DNA of 64,000 nucleotides from Candidatus Ozemibacter sibiricus (GTDB taxonomy: Bacteria; Muiribacteriota; Ozemobacteria; Ozemobacterales; Ozemobacteraceae): assembly GCA_003327425.1 (NCBI GenBank), contig QOQW01000016.1, positions 86,564 through 150,563 of the forward strand. The letters run 5' to 3'. The notes beneath the pieces are model-generated. The model saw nothing but the letters and a program-made list of their open reading frames with translations. It was not told the DNA's origin and did no database searches. This document shows, in pieces, positions 34,866 through 43,464 of this stretch. A program made the translations under genes and the position numbers. Numbering within the stretch: position 1 is the first letter of the stretch; every line of letters starts with the position of its first letter.

Positions 34866-35840
34866 TCAGGCCGTCATGGACTCCTTGGCCCTCATTGCGT
34901 CCGTGCGGTCGGAACTCGCCGTCTCGCGCACCAAGCGGATCTGTCCCAGGGCCCGCAAGCGTTCTACCACCTGCTCGGGCGTGAGTCCCAGGGGCGTGCG
35001 GCCGGCCGCCAACCGCACGATGATCCGGAAGGTGTGGAGCGCGGCGGGCGGCCTGTCTGAGGCGGCGGCCAGCATCGCGGGCCGGACCCGCTTCCAGGCC
35101 TCTTTGATGGCCAGCGGCCGCTCGAGCGCGGCCAGGATCTCGGCCGGATCGGGATCGGCGGGCTGGGGGGCCAGGGCATCGGTCATGATCCGGGCCGCTT
35201 CGCGGGCGGCCTCGCGGGCCACCACCCGCGCTTCGGCGGGAAGATCTAGACCGGCCCGGGCCAGGGATTCGGCATCCTGGCGGATGTCGCCCAGAAATTC
35301 GGCCAGGCTGTCCAGTCCGAGCTGGCGGGCCAGTTCCAGGATTTCCCCCAGGGCGGCCACCGCCTGGGGCAGCCGGCCTTCTGCGGTCAGCTGCCCGGGC
35401 AGAAGAGCGACCAGTTCTTCCAACCGACGCCGCTGCTTTTCCTGCGGGTTGGCTCGCGCCTCGCCGGTCTGGGCCCGGCGGAGGTTCTCCAGAATGTCCT
35501 GGGTCCAGGCCGGATCGGCGGGGGCCCCCCCGAAATGGGCGTCGATCATGGCCAGCATCTGATCGCGGGCCAGCAACGACAGGTTGACCAACGACGGGGT
35601 CACCACGGTTCGCCCTTGTCGGATGGCGTCGAATTCAGTTTCCAGGCGGTGGGCGAACTGGGAGACATCGTCCAGGCCGACCATGCCGGCCGACCCCTTG
35701 ATCGTGTGCATGACCCGGAACAAGCGGTCGACCTCGGCCATTTCCTCAGGGTGCTCGCCCAGCCGCAGCAGGGCTTCCTCGAGTTCGGCCAGGTATTCCA
35801 TCGCTCCTTCCCGGAACAATTCCTTCAAATCATCGCTCAT
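34866..35840 (-). CDS. HPt protein, separate phosphotransfer half of CheA
   Basis: A 324-aa protein. Its first 110 residues are a CheA-type HPt (P1) domain with phospho-acceptor His45 in FRVMHTIKGSAGMVG. The rest is mostly helical, Ala/Arg-rich and unlike known domains. The last 70 residues (FRIIVRL..TPEQVVERLRALGQI) resemble a degenerate CheA P2-like fold. It has no kinase or CheW-like domain. Its position directly before the HPt-less cheA, 13 nt apart, shows that CheA is split into two polypeptides. Split CheA proteins are known in Rhodobacter sphaeroides (CheA3/CheA4). GAGGAG precedes ATG 35840. Confidence 0.88.
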   Translation of the reverse strand: MSDDLKELFREGAMEYLAELEEALLRLGEHPEEMAEVDRLFRVMHTIKGSAGMVGLDDVSQFAHRLETEFDAIRQGRTVVTPSLVNLSLLARDQMLAMIDAHFGGAPADPAWTQDILENLRRAQTGEARANPQEKQRRRLEELVALLPGQLTAEGRLPQAVAALGEILELARQLGLDSLAEFLGDIRQDAESLARAGLDLPAEARVVAREAAREAARIMTDALAPQPADPDPAEILAALERPLAIKEAWKRVRPAMLAAASDRPPAALHTFRIIVRLAAGRTPLGLTPEQVVERLRALGQIRLVRETASSDRTDAMRAKESMTA

Positions 35841-35863
35841 GGCTTCTCTCCTCGCCCTGGCAG

Positions 35864-36457
35864 TCATTCGTCGAACAACGTGATGTCGGTATCCTGCGCC
35901 GCCTGTGTGGCCGCCGTCTGGTGGAGCTTCTCCTCGTCGGCCATCACCGCCGTGGTGGCCGTCGACCGGATCTTCTTGACGAACACCTCGAACGTATCGG
36001 TATGGAACTGGATGACCCGCGTCCAGGAGCCGCCGGTGTCTTGTCCTTTGATGGGAATGCCCTCTAAACGCAGATATTCCAGGACGAATTCGACATTCCT
36101 GAGCCCCGGGCTCTTCTCGGTCGACACCGTGGCCAGCACGTGTCCTCCCCCGAAGACCTTGGCCTGCAGCCGACTGCGCAGCGCGCCCAGTTTCGTCATT
36201 TCGTTGATCAGCACTTCCATGGCATTGATGCCGTAGCGCGCGCTCTCGTTGAACATCTGCAGATCGGCCTGCCCGGGCAGCAGGATGTGGTTCATCCCGC
36301 ACACCTTGGTGACCGGGTCGAACAGGCAGGCCGACACGCACGACCCCAGCAGCGTTCGCAGCACCGCCCGTTCCCGGCAGGCGAACAACTGCCCGATGTG
36401 CAGGTTGACCACCTTGGGCGGATACTGGCGGAGGCTGCGTTCAGCGATGATGGGCAT
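35864..36457 (-). CDS. cheD: Chemoreceptor glutamine deamidase CheD
   Basis: A 197-aa cysteine hydrolase that deamidates Gln residues on chemoreceptors and binds CheC-type phosphatases. The catalytic Cys40 is in [12 protein letters not shown] and His57 in GMNHILLP. The conserved [13 protein letters not shown] and FGGGHVL segments are also present. The C-terminal 35 residues extend beyond the usual CheD core. GGAGGTGTCC stands before ATG 36457; the longer frame upstream is cheB sequence in another frame. It overlaps the end of cheB by 17 bp. A CheX, a possible partner phosphatase, is encoded at 54293. Confidence 0.92.
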   Translation of the reverse strand: MPIIAERSLRQYPPKVVNLHIGQLFACRERAVLRTLLGSCVSACLFDPVTKVCGMNHILLPGQADLQMFNESARYGINAMEVLINEMTKLGALRSRLQAKVFGGGHVLATVSTEKSPGLRNVEFVLEYLRLEGIPIKGQDTGGSWTRVIQFHTDTFEVFVKKIRSTATTAVMADEEKLHQTAATQAAQDTDITLFDE

Positions 36458-37538
36458 GGACACCTCCGTCGTCGGGTTCGGCGCAGCGACGCAGGACCTC
36501 GCGGGCGATCTGGTCGAGAGGCAGGACGAGATCCACGCCCCCTCGCGCGATGGCTTCCCTGGGCATGCCGAAGACCACCGAACTGGCTTCATCCTGGGCG
36601 ATGGTGAAGGCCCCCGCCTCCTTCAGCTCCCGCATGCCGCGCGCCCCGTCGTCCCCCATGCCGGTCATGATCACCCCGACCACGTTCCGACCCGCATATC
36701 GCGCCGCCGAGCGGAACAGCACATCGACCGAGGGCCGATGCCGCGAGACCAGCGGGCCATCCTTGACCTCGACGTAGTAACGGGCGCCGCTCCGCTTTAC
36801 CAGCAGGTGGCGATTGCCCGGCGCGATCAGGGCGTGCCCGCGCATCAGGGTGTCGCCGTCGGCGGCTTCTTTGACCGTGACCCGGCACAGGCCATCGAGG
36901 CGGGCGGCGAACGACGCCGTGAACTTCTCGGGCATGTGCTGCACGATGACCACGGCCGGACTGTCGAGCGGCAGCGCCTCCAGGAAGACGCGCAATGCCT
37001 CGGTGCCGCCGGTCGAGGCGCCCACCACCACGACCTTTTCCGTGGTGCGCACCATGGCCTGAGTGGTCGGTTTGGGCAGGATGACATCGGCCGTCCGTTT
37101 CGGTTCCACCAGCGGCCGGCGCAGGCGGGCCGGCCGCACCTGGGCGGCGGCCTTGATGATGTCGCAGATCTGCACCTTCGCTTCTTCGAGGAAGGCCCGG
37201 GTGCCGAGCCGCGGCTTGGTGATGATCTCGACCGCGCCGTACTCGAAGGCGCGCAGCGAGGTTTCGCATTGGCCTTCCACCAGGCTCGAGCAGATGACCA
37301 CTGGGATCGGGTGCTGGCTCATCAGCTTCTGCAGGAAGGTCAGCCCGTCCATGCGCGGCATCTCGATGTCGAGGACGATGACGTCGGGCACTTCCTCGGC
37401 GATCTTCTGCACCGCGATGTAGGGGTCAGGGGCCACCGCCATCACCGAGAGGGCGGGATCGCTCGCCAGCAGGTCGCTCATGGCCTGCCGCACGACGGCC
37501 GAGTCATCGACGATCAGAACCCGGATCGGTTTCTTCAT
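36441..37538 (-). CDS. cheB: Chemotaxis methylesterase/deamidase CheB
   Basis: A 365-aa response-regulator methylesterase. The receiver domain (1-125) has phospho-acceptor Asp57 ([11 protein letters not shown]) and the DD pair at residues 11-12. A linker of about 40 residues leads to the esterase domain. Its catalytic triad is Ser175 (VGASTGG), His201 (VQHMP) and Asp297 (MTGMGDDGA). It removes methyl groups from receptor glutamates as part of adaptation. The start ATG overlaps the cheR stop (ATGA). The reading frame upstream of 37538 belongs to the shadow of cheR and is not part of the protein. Confidence 0.95.
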   Translation of the reverse strand: MKKPIRVLIVDDSAVVRQAMSDLLASDPALSVMAVAPDPYIAVQKIAEEVPDVIVLDIEMPRMDGLTFLQKLMSQHPIPVVICSSLVEGQCETSLRAFEYGAVEIITKPRLGTRAFLEEAKVQICDIIKAAAQVRPARLRRPLVEPKRTADVILPKPTTQAMVRTTEKVVVVGASTGGTEALRVFLEALPLDSPAVVIVQHMPEKFTASFAARLDGLCRVTVKEAADGDTLMRGHALIAPGNRHLLVKRSGARYYVEVKDGPLVSRHRPSVDVLFRSAARYAGRNVVGVIMTGMGDDGARGMRELKEAGAFTIAQDEASSVVFGMPREAIARGGVDLVLPLDQIAREVLRRCAEPDDGGVHAHHR

Positions 37539-38428
37539 CGGGTCAGCCCGTGAGGCGGGCCCTCTCCTTCCGCAAAGGGTTTGCGATAGACAGTGGGGGC
37601 GACATTCAGCAGCGGGATGTCGAGGCCGGTCAAGGTTTCGGAATGGCCGAGGAACAGGTATCCGCCCGGGGGCAGCCGGCGGTAGAACTCCCGCAACAGC
37701 TTTTCCTGGGTGAAGCGGTCGAAATAGATGATGACGTTCCGGCAGAAGATGATCTGGAAGGTCTCCCGGACCTGGGTGCCGACTTCCATGAGATTCAGAC
37801 GCTGGAAGGTGATGCGCGCCCGGATCTCGGGGGTGAAGCGCACCACGCGGCGGGCCGGATCCTTGCTGCGCATCAGGTAGCGTCGCCGCCACTCGAGAGG
37901 CACCGGGGCGATCCGTTCTTCCGGGTAGATGCCATCCCGGGCGATGGCCAGCATGCGGGCCGAGATGTCGGTGGCGAGAATGCGGAAGCGGAAGTGCGGG
38001 TGGCTCGCGGCGAATTCGCTCAGGACCATGGCCAGGGTGTAAGGTTCTTCCCCGCTGGAGCACCCGGCGCTCCATACCAGGAAGCGGTCGCCGGTGCCGC
38101 CAGTCTGATCGGCCGCCAGGGTGGGCAGCACGGTGGCGGTCAGATACTCGAAATGGTCAGGTTCTCGCAGGAACTCGGTCTTGTTGGTGGTGACCAGGTC
38201 GACCATCTCGAGGGCTTCGCGGGCCATGCCTTCCGGACTGAACAGGTATTGGCAATATTCCTTGAACCCCGGCAGGCGAAGCTGATGCAGACGTTTGCGC
38301 AGCCGCCCTTCCAACAGGGCTTTCTTGCTGGGCGGCAGGTGGATGCCCCACCGTTGGTAGATGAATTCGCTCATCCGCCGGAACTCGGCAGGAGACATCT
38401 CGGTCAGGCCTGCGGTGGCGACGGGCAT
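37535..38428 (-). CDS. cheR: Chemoreceptor methyltransferase CheR
   Basis: A 297-aa SAM-dependent methyltransferase with the complete CheR plan. The N-terminal helical domain spans 1-75. The [15 protein letters not shown] block follows, then the SAM-binding [16 protein letters not shown], the ATDIS acidic loop and the [11 protein letters not shown] motif. It methylates receptor glutamates for adaptation. I use ATG 38428 because GAGGAGG lies 5-6 nt upstream; the first 18 residues of the longer frame are Pro/Arg-rich without a ribosome site. A second, shortened CheR-like gene lies at 42854. Confidence 0.94.
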   Translation of the reverse strand: MPVATAGLTEMSPAEFRRMSEFIYQRWGIHLPPSKKALLEGRLRKRLHQLRLPGFKEYCQYLFSPEGMAREALEMVDLVTTNKTEFLREPDHFEYLTATVLPTLAADQTGGTGDRFLVWSAGCSSGEEPYTLAMVLSEFAASHPHFRFRILATDISARMLAIARDGIYPEERIAPVPLEWRRRYLMRSKDPARRVVRFTPEIRARITFQRLNLMEVGTQVRETFQIIFCRNVIIYFDRFTQEKLLREFYRRLPPGGYLFLGHSETLTGLDIPLLNVAPTVYRKPFAEGEGPPHGLTR

Positions 38429-38490
38429 GCGTTCCTCCTCGGCATGGCCTCGGCCCCGGTCAGGCGGTGGGTTCAGGTTCATCGGCCGAC

Positions 38491-39021
38491 TCAGGCGGTG
38501 GCGTTCGACTCGAGCAACTGCTTGCCGGAGGCGGTCATGTCCTGGGCCATCAGGATCTCGTCGGATGAGAACACCTTGTCGATATCGAGGATCATCAGGA
38601 ACCGGTCGCCGATCTTGCCCATGCCTTTCAGGAACTCGACCTTGAGGCGCGATCCGATCTTGGGCGGCGGTTCGATCTGGCTGGGCTCGAGTTCGATGAC
38701 CTCCTGCACCGAGTCGGCCAGGGCGCCGATGATCGTCGCCTCGTTCTCGAGCTGCACTTCGACGACCACGATGCAGGTATTGACCGATTTCTCGGTCTTG
38801 CTCATGCCGAACTTCAGCCGCATGTCGACGACCGGCACCACGCTCCCGCGCAGGTTGATCACCCCTCGCATGAACTCGGGGGTGCGCGGTACTTTGGTGA
38901 TCGGCGGAAAATCCAGGATCTCCCGCACCTTGGCCACGTCGACGGCATAGACCTCATCTTCGAGCTTGAAGGTCAGGTATTGGACCGCGGCATTGGTGGT
39001 CTTGGAATCGGTGGTTGCCAT
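38491..39021 (-). CDS. cheW: CheW coupling protein
   Basis: A 176-aa CheW-domain adaptor that couples receptor to CheA. Features are the YLTFKLEDEVYAVDVAKVREIL opening strands, the INLRGSVVPVVDMRLKF core and the late ILDIDKVF strand. The last 20 residues form an extra tail. It is separated from the receptor gene by 69 bp containing a strong hairpin, and GAGGAG lies upstream of its ATG. It is the only CheW in the window, so the second CheA would have to share it or rely on its own CheW-like P5 domain. Confidence 0.95.
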   Translation of the reverse strand: MATTDSKTTNAAVQYLTFKLEDEVYAVDVAKVREILDFPPITKVPRTPEFMRGVINLRGSVVPVVDMRLKFGMSKTEKSVNTCIVVVEVQLENEATIIGALADSVQEVIELEPSQIEPPPKIGSRLKVEFLKGMGKIGDRFLMILDIDKVFSSDEILMAQDMTASGKQLLESNATA

Positions 39022-39041
39022 GTTCTGCTCCTCGTGTCCAG

Positions 39042-39071
39042 GGCGAGGCCCCCGGGGGCGGGGGCCTCGCC
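39042..39071 (-). terminator. Intercistronic hairpin between receptor and cheW
   Basis: GGCGAGGCCCCCG (39042-39054) and CGGGGGCCTCGCC (39059-39071) form a 13-bp stem with a 4-nt loop. There is no T-tract before the cheW ribosome site. It more likely stabilises or partially terminates the receptor message than ends the operon. Confidence 0.55.
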
Positions 39072-39090
39072 GTTCCGCTCAGGTCGGTGC

Positions 39091-42000
39091 TCAGTATTTC
39101 TCGAACTCGGTGTCCCGCTTGTCGGCAGCGGCAGCGGGTTCTTCCCCGAGGTCGATGGCCGCGCCGCCCGGCTTGGCCTGGACCTTCTTGGCCTTGGTCG
39201 TCACCCGCCGTGCATCGAGGGGGGCGGCGGCCGCCTTGGCCGCCTTCAGCACCGCCCCGGCCCGGTCGCCGACCGCCTGGGTCGCCGCTTGAGCCGTGCC
39301 GACCTTGAAGAACGAGATGGTCGCCCGCATCTGCTCGGCCTGCGAGGTCATCTCTTCGGCGGTCGAGGCCAGCTCTTCGGCGGCGCCGGCATTCTGCTGG
39401 ATGATCTGGTCGAGCTGCTGGATCGCCTTGTTGATCTGGTCGGCCCCGGTCGTCTGCTCCTTGCAGGCGGCGCTGATCTCCTGGACGAGTTCGGCGGTCT
39501 TCTGGATATCGGGCACGATCTTGGCGAGCATTTCGCCAGCCCGCCCCGCCACCTTGACGCTCGAGGCCGACAGGTTGCGGATCTCGCCGGCCGCCAACTG
39601 GCTGCGCTCGGCCAGCTTGCGCACCTCGGAGGCGACCACCGCGAAGCCCTTGCCGTGCTCGCCGGCGCGGGCCGCTTCGATGGCGGCGTTCAACGCCAAC
39701 AGGTTGGTCTGGCGGGCGATCTCCTCGATGATCGAGATCTTGCTGGCGATCTCGTTCATCGCCTGCACCGTCTCGGCCACCGCTTTGCCGCCGTCCTTGG
39801 CGTCTTCGGCCGCCTTGCGGGCGATCTTTTCGGTCTGGGCCGCGTTGTCGGCGTTCTGCTGGATGTTGCTGCTCATCTCCTCCATCGAGGAGCTGGCTTC
39901 CTCGGCGGCGGTGGCCTGCTGGTTGGCGCCGCTGGACATCGTTTCCGCGCTCGCCGACAGCTCGTTCGACCCGTTGGCCACGTTGTCGGCCGCCTGCCGG
40001 ATCTCGTTGACCGCCGCCGTCAAGCGGGTGACCATCTGCCGCAGGGCCCGCATCAGCTCGTCATGCACCGACCGTTCCTTGATGTCGAGGCACAGGTTGC
40101 CGTCGGCGATCTGCTGCGCGATGCCGGTGATGCCCTTCATGGCCTCGATCATCGCCTTCAACGAGCGCATCAGTTCATCCTGGGCGCTGCGCTCCTTGAC
40201 CTCGACGTTCAGGTTGCCGATCGCCATCTCCCGGGCCACCGTCACGATCTGGTTGTTGGCTTCGATCAACAGGTTGATGTTCTGCTTGATCTCATTGAAG
40301 TCGCCGTTGTACGAGTCGGTGATCAGCGGCGGAATGTCGCCCTTGCTGATGCGGTCGACATACTCGGCGGCCACGTTCAACGGCCCGATCACGGCATCGA
40401 GCGTCTGGTTGACGCCTTCGACGATGCGGCGATAGTCGCCCTGATGCTTGCTGGCATCGGCCCGCGTCGCCAGCTTGCCCTCGATCGCCGCTTTGGCCAG
40501 CATGTTGGCATCGGCCACCAGCGCATTGATGTTATCGATGCAGTTGTTCAGGTTGTTCTTGATCTCGTTGAAATCGCCGTTGTACTGGTCGGTGATCTTC
40601 TTGGGAATGTCGCCCTTGCTGATGCGGTCGACATACTCGGCGGCCACGTTCAACGGCCCGATCACGGCGTCGAGGGTGCGGTTGACCCCGTCGACGATCT
40701 TGCGGAAGTCGCCCTGGTGCTTGCTGGCATCGGCCCGCGTCGCCAGGCGCCCGGCCACCGCCGCCTCGACCAGCATGTTGGCGTCGGCCACCAACGCATT
40801 GATGTTGTCGATGCAGTTGTTCAGGTTGTTCTTGATCTCGTTGAAATCGCCGTTGTACTGGTCGGTGATCTTCTTGGGAATGTCGCCCTTGCTGATACGG
40901 TCGACATACTCGGCCGCCACGTTCAGCGGTCCGATCACCGCATCGAGCGTCTGATTGACACCGGCCAACAGCGGCTGGAATTCGAAGCTGATCTTGTCGA
41001 CCTGGGCCCGGGTGGCCAGCTTGCCGGCGATGGCCGCGTCGCAGAGCAGCTTCATTTCCGACTGGAAGGTCTCGAGGATATTCCGGATATTGCCGCTGAT
41101 CAACAAGCCGAATACCAGAGCCACCAGAAATCCGAACATCATTCCTCCCATGGTGACATGGCGAACGGTGCTTTGAGCTGCCTTGGCCTCGACGACAGCG
41201 GCGGCGGCGACCTCTTCGTTGATCTTCACGATTTTGGCCAGCGATTCCACGGCAGCGTTCTGCCGTTCCTGGCAATCGACCAAGGCCAGTTGGGTCATCT
41301 CGCCGTGGAGCGTGTCGATCCGGCCGACCATGGTCAACAACTCATCGAATTTGGCGAATGTCTTTTTCCCAGCTTCTTCCATCTCATTATGGATGATCGC
41401 CATCGCTCCATCCTTGTCGCCTTGCCGGGAGAGTCCTTTGGCGCGCTTGACCGCGGCATGGAAGGCTTCATGGGAGGGGCGCATTTCATTGAGGAGCCGC
41501 AGGATCTCTGGGTTCTTGGTGGAAAAATGGGCCATCCATTTGCCGAAACGACAAGCGGTGTGGTCATCTCCCCCTTCGAGCTGATCCTTCCCAAGGACAT
41601 GAGCGAGAATATCCATGGTTAATTTGTGATGGTCCCCGCGGAAGATCTGCAGATCGCGGGCCAACCCAGTGGGATCGGACAATTGGTAGCTGGCGAACTC
41701 TTTGGCTTTGGCCAGGAACTGTTCATCGGCCTTGCGCCATTCCGCCACCAGCCCCACGAACTTCTGCCATTCGGCCGCCTCCTCTTTGGTCTGGGGCAAC
41801 GGCTCGTAGACATCCCAGGCCGCTTTGTAGTAGTCGCGGGCTTTGTCAAAGTCGACGAATTGCTTGGCCTGCTCAGCTTCGCTCAAACCAAGGGCGAGCA
41901 GCGTGCGCTGCGCGACTTTCAGTCGTTCGAAGCCTTCTCCGATGCGCCGCAAAGCATCGACGCTGGGCATCCGCACCTCGGCGATCTCTTTGAGATTATC

Positions 42001-42111
42001 TCCCAGGTTTCCAGCTCCCCAGAAGCCGGCATACCCCACGATCAGGGTGATGACGGCCACGATACAGAACCCCCCAACCAGCTTGTTGGCCAATGTCAAT
42101 CGTTCGAACAC
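39091..42111 (-). CDS. Methyl-accepting chemotaxis protein with extracytoplasmic zinc-binding-like domain and tandem HAMP repeats
   Basis: A 1006-aa chemoreceptor. TM1 is at about 10-33. The extracytoplasmic part ends in a CZB-like (chemoreceptor zinc-binding) module with His162, Cys187 (CRFGKWM), His214 and His218. TM2 lies at about 320-341. Residues 350-622 are three 91-aa HAMP-type repeats ([16 protein letters not shown]...). Two more HAMP-like units follow to about 700 ([24 protein letters not shown]). The signalling hairpin (about 720-950) includes the tip [26 protein letters not shown] and Glu/Gln-rich adaptation helices. No CheR-tethering pentapeptide ends the protein. The start is GTG 42111, with AGGAG 7 nt upstream. 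It is the first gene of the classical chemotaxis set. Confidence 0.92.
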   Translation of the reverse strand: MFERLTLANKLVGGFCIVAVITLIVGYAGFWGAGNLGDNLKEIAEVRMPSVDALRRIGEGFERLKVAQRTLLALGLSEAEQAKQFVDFDKARDYYKAAWDVYEPLPQTKEEAAEWQKFVGLVAEWRKADEQFLAKAKEFASYQLSDPTGLARDLQIFRGDHHKLTMDILAHVLGKDQLEGGDDHTACRFGKWMAHFSTKNPEILRLLNEMRPSHEAFHAAVKRAKGLSRQGDKDGAMAIIHNEMEEAGKKTFAKFDELLTMVGRIDTLHGEMTQLALVDCQERQNAAVESLAKIVKINEEVAAAAVVEAKAAQSTVRHVTMGGMMFGFLVALVFGLLISGNIRNILETFQSEMKLLCDAAIAGKLATRAQVDKISFEFQPLLAGVNQTLDAVIGPLNVAAEYVDRISKGDIPKKITDQYNGDFNEIKNNLNNCIDNINALVADANMLVEAAVAGRLATRADASKHQGDFRKIVDGVNRTLDAVIGPLNVAAEYVDRISKGDIPKKITDQYNGDFNEIKNNLNNCIDNINALVADANMLAKAAIEGKLATRADASKHQGDYRRIVEGVNQTLDAVIGPLNVAAEYVDRISKGDIPPLITDSYNGDFNEIKQNINLLIEANNQIVTVAREMAIGNLNVEVKERSAQDELMRSLKAMIEAMKGITGIAQQIADGNLCLDIKERSVHDELMRALRQMVTRLTAAVNEIRQAADNVANGSNELSASAETMSSGANQQATAAEEASSSMEEMSSNIQQNADNAAQTEKIARKAAEDAKDGGKAVAETVQAMNEIASKISIIEEIARQTNLLALNAAIEAARAGEHGKGFAVVASEVRKLAERSQLAAGEIRNLSASSVKVAGRAGEMLAKIVPDIQKTAELVQEISAACKEQTTGADQINKAIQQLDQIIQQNAGAAEELASTAEEMTSQAEQMRATISFFKVGTAQAATQAVGDRAGAVLKAAKAAAAPLDARRVTTKAKKVQAKPGGAAIDLGEEPAAAADKRDTEFEKY
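40246..41064 (-). repeat. Three tandem 273-bp in-gene repeats (HAMP units)
   Basis: The receptor gene contains three consecutive units of exactly 273 bp (91 codons). The segment 40535-40623 is identical base for base to 40808-40896; the third unit is more diverged. This points to recent duplication or gene conversion inside the HAMP array. Confidence 0.85.
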
Positions 42112-42215
42112 TCGGCTACTCCTTGTCGTTCAGGACTATCCGCCAGCGCGGTCGGACCCGTACCAACCACCAAGAGACGCTTGGTGACGGCGGAGGACGT
42201 GCCCAGAATCGGCGA

Positions 42216-42857
42216 TCAGGCAACGTGGGCATGCTCGGACTTCTCTCCGCAAGAGCGTGACGCGACCAGAATCCCTTGGCGGGCGTTGGCGGCGCTCTGG
42301 CGCAGCAGATCGGCGGCCCCGCTCAGAATGGGAGCGTCATGTCCCGGGTAGATGGCCCGCACCGGCAACGAAGCCAAGCGGTCCAGCACGGCCACGAACT
42401 CGGCGAGATAGGTTCCGTTCGGCGAGTGGATGCGCAGCGGCGAATCGCCCGAGAACAAAACCCCCTCCGATCGGTTATACAGGCAGATCGAATCATGCGA
42501 ATGTCCCGGCATGTGGATCACCTCGAACCACTCATCGCCCAGGCGCAATTCCTCGCCGTCCTGAAGCAGGCGATCGACTCCCGGCCCCGGAGCCCAGGCC
42601 AATAGTTCTGCCTTGTACCGTTCTTTCAGCGCCGCTGCCCCCCCTGCGTGGTCGAAATGATTGTGCGTGAGGATGATCCGCTCGACCGGGCGCTTGCCGA
42701 CCCCGGTATTGAGGCGCGAGATCTCCTCGGCGATGAACTCGTCGATGCCGACATCGATCAAGGTGTTGACATCGTCGAGCCGATTCCAGGTGCCCAGCAC
42801 TAGGTAGGCCGTGGCGCTGTAGGTGCGCGGCGTGCGAGCCAGCGGAATGATCCTCAT
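42216..42857 (-). CDS. Metallo-beta-lactamase-fold hydrolase in chemosensory operon
   Basis: A 213-aa metallo-hydrolase of the glyoxalase II/MBL fold. The metal-binding motif THNHFDH supplies His65, His67, Asp69 and His70; His119 (MPGHSHD), Asp138 (FSGDSP) and His173 (PGHDAP) complete a dinuclear site. The classical HxHxDH points to zinc-type hydrolase chemistry rather than the HxExD site of the di-iron oxygen sensor ODP. Its ATG overlaps the stop of the truncated CheR-like gene (ATGA). It is therefore part of the second chemosensory operon, where its role is unknown. Confidence 0.82.
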   Translation of the reverse strand: MRIIPLARTPRTYSATAYLVLGTWNRLDDVNTLIDVGIDEFIAEEISRLNTGVGKRPVERIILTHNHFDHAGGAAALKERYKAELLAWAPGPGVDRLLQDGEELRLGDEWFEVIHMPGHSHDSICLYNRSEGVLFSGDSPLRIHSPNGTYLAEFVAVLDRLASLPVRAIYPGHDAPILSGAADLLRQSAANARQGILVASRSCGEKSEHAHVA

Positions 42858-43462
42858 GCGTGGAGCGACACCTTGCGGTAAACTTGAGCGTCGCTGGCCA
42901 CCTGCTGGAAGAGCGGGACCACCTCGGCCGGCAGTTTCTGGGTGTGCTCATTCGCGAGAATCGAATCTGTGGCCAGGCTGCGATGGAACATCTTGAACAC
43001 CTCCACCCGTTCGGCGGGCTGGAAGTGCAACAGCACGTTCTTGCAGACGATCAGGCTGAAGCCGTCCCCGATCGGGTTCAGGCTGAGCAGATCATGGTGG
43101 GTGAAGGTGACCCGGCGCCGGATCGGTTCGATCACCTGGAAGCATCCCTCCTGTTCCGTCGGCTGGAAGTAGCGGTCGAAGTACGGCTGGGGAATGCGCT
43201 CCAGTTCAGCCTTCGGATAGATGCCCCGCCGGATGATCTCGCCGAACTCGGCCTCGATGTCGGTCGCTTCGATACGCAGATTTTGAAAACTGAAATAGCC
43301 CATCTTCTCGGCCAGCAGCATGGCCAGCGTGTAGACCTCCTGGCCCTTGGCGCTGCCCGCCACCCAGACCCGGATGCGCGAGCGGCCCATCGTCTGCGCC
43401 ACCATGTGCTGGACCGCGGTATCGAGCGTCGGCAGGTCGCGGAAGAAGAAGCTGAACGCCAT
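42854..43462 (-). CDS. Truncated CheR-like methyltransferase (catalytic half only)
   Basis: A 202-aa protein matching only the SAM-binding domain of CheR. It starts at the FFFRD block that corresponds to TEFLREP in CheR and lacks the whole N-terminal helical domain. The SAM loop is altered to WVAGSAKGQEVYTLAML (usually GCSSGEE), but the ATDIEAEF acidic loop and IVCKNVLLHF motif are recognisable. It may methylate receptors poorly or have another target. The start is ATG 43462, directly after the second cheA stop at 43465, and its own stop overlaps the MBL gene. Confidence 0.8.
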   Translation of the reverse strand: MAFSFFFRDLPTLDTAVQHMVAQTMGRSRIRVWVAGSAKGQEVYTLAMLLAEKMGYFSFQNLRIEATDIEAEFGEIIRRGIYPKAELERIPQPYFDRYFQPTEQEGCFQVIEPIRRRVTFTHHDLLSLNPIGDGFSLIVCKNVLLHFQPAERVEVFKMFHRSLATDSILANEHTQKLPAEVVPLFQQVASDAQVYRKVSLHA

Positions 43463-43464
43463 GC

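Noticed and set aside
37539..38075. Long N-terminal extension of the cheB frame
   Set aside because: It overlaps cheR out of frame; the receiver domain starts exactly at ATG 37538, which overlaps the cheR stop as ATGA.
38980..41622. 880-aa plus-strand frame with striking repeats ([19 protein letters not shown])
   Set aside because: The repeats mirror the 273-bp HAMP units of the receptor gene on the opposite strand. No start site or promoter supports it.
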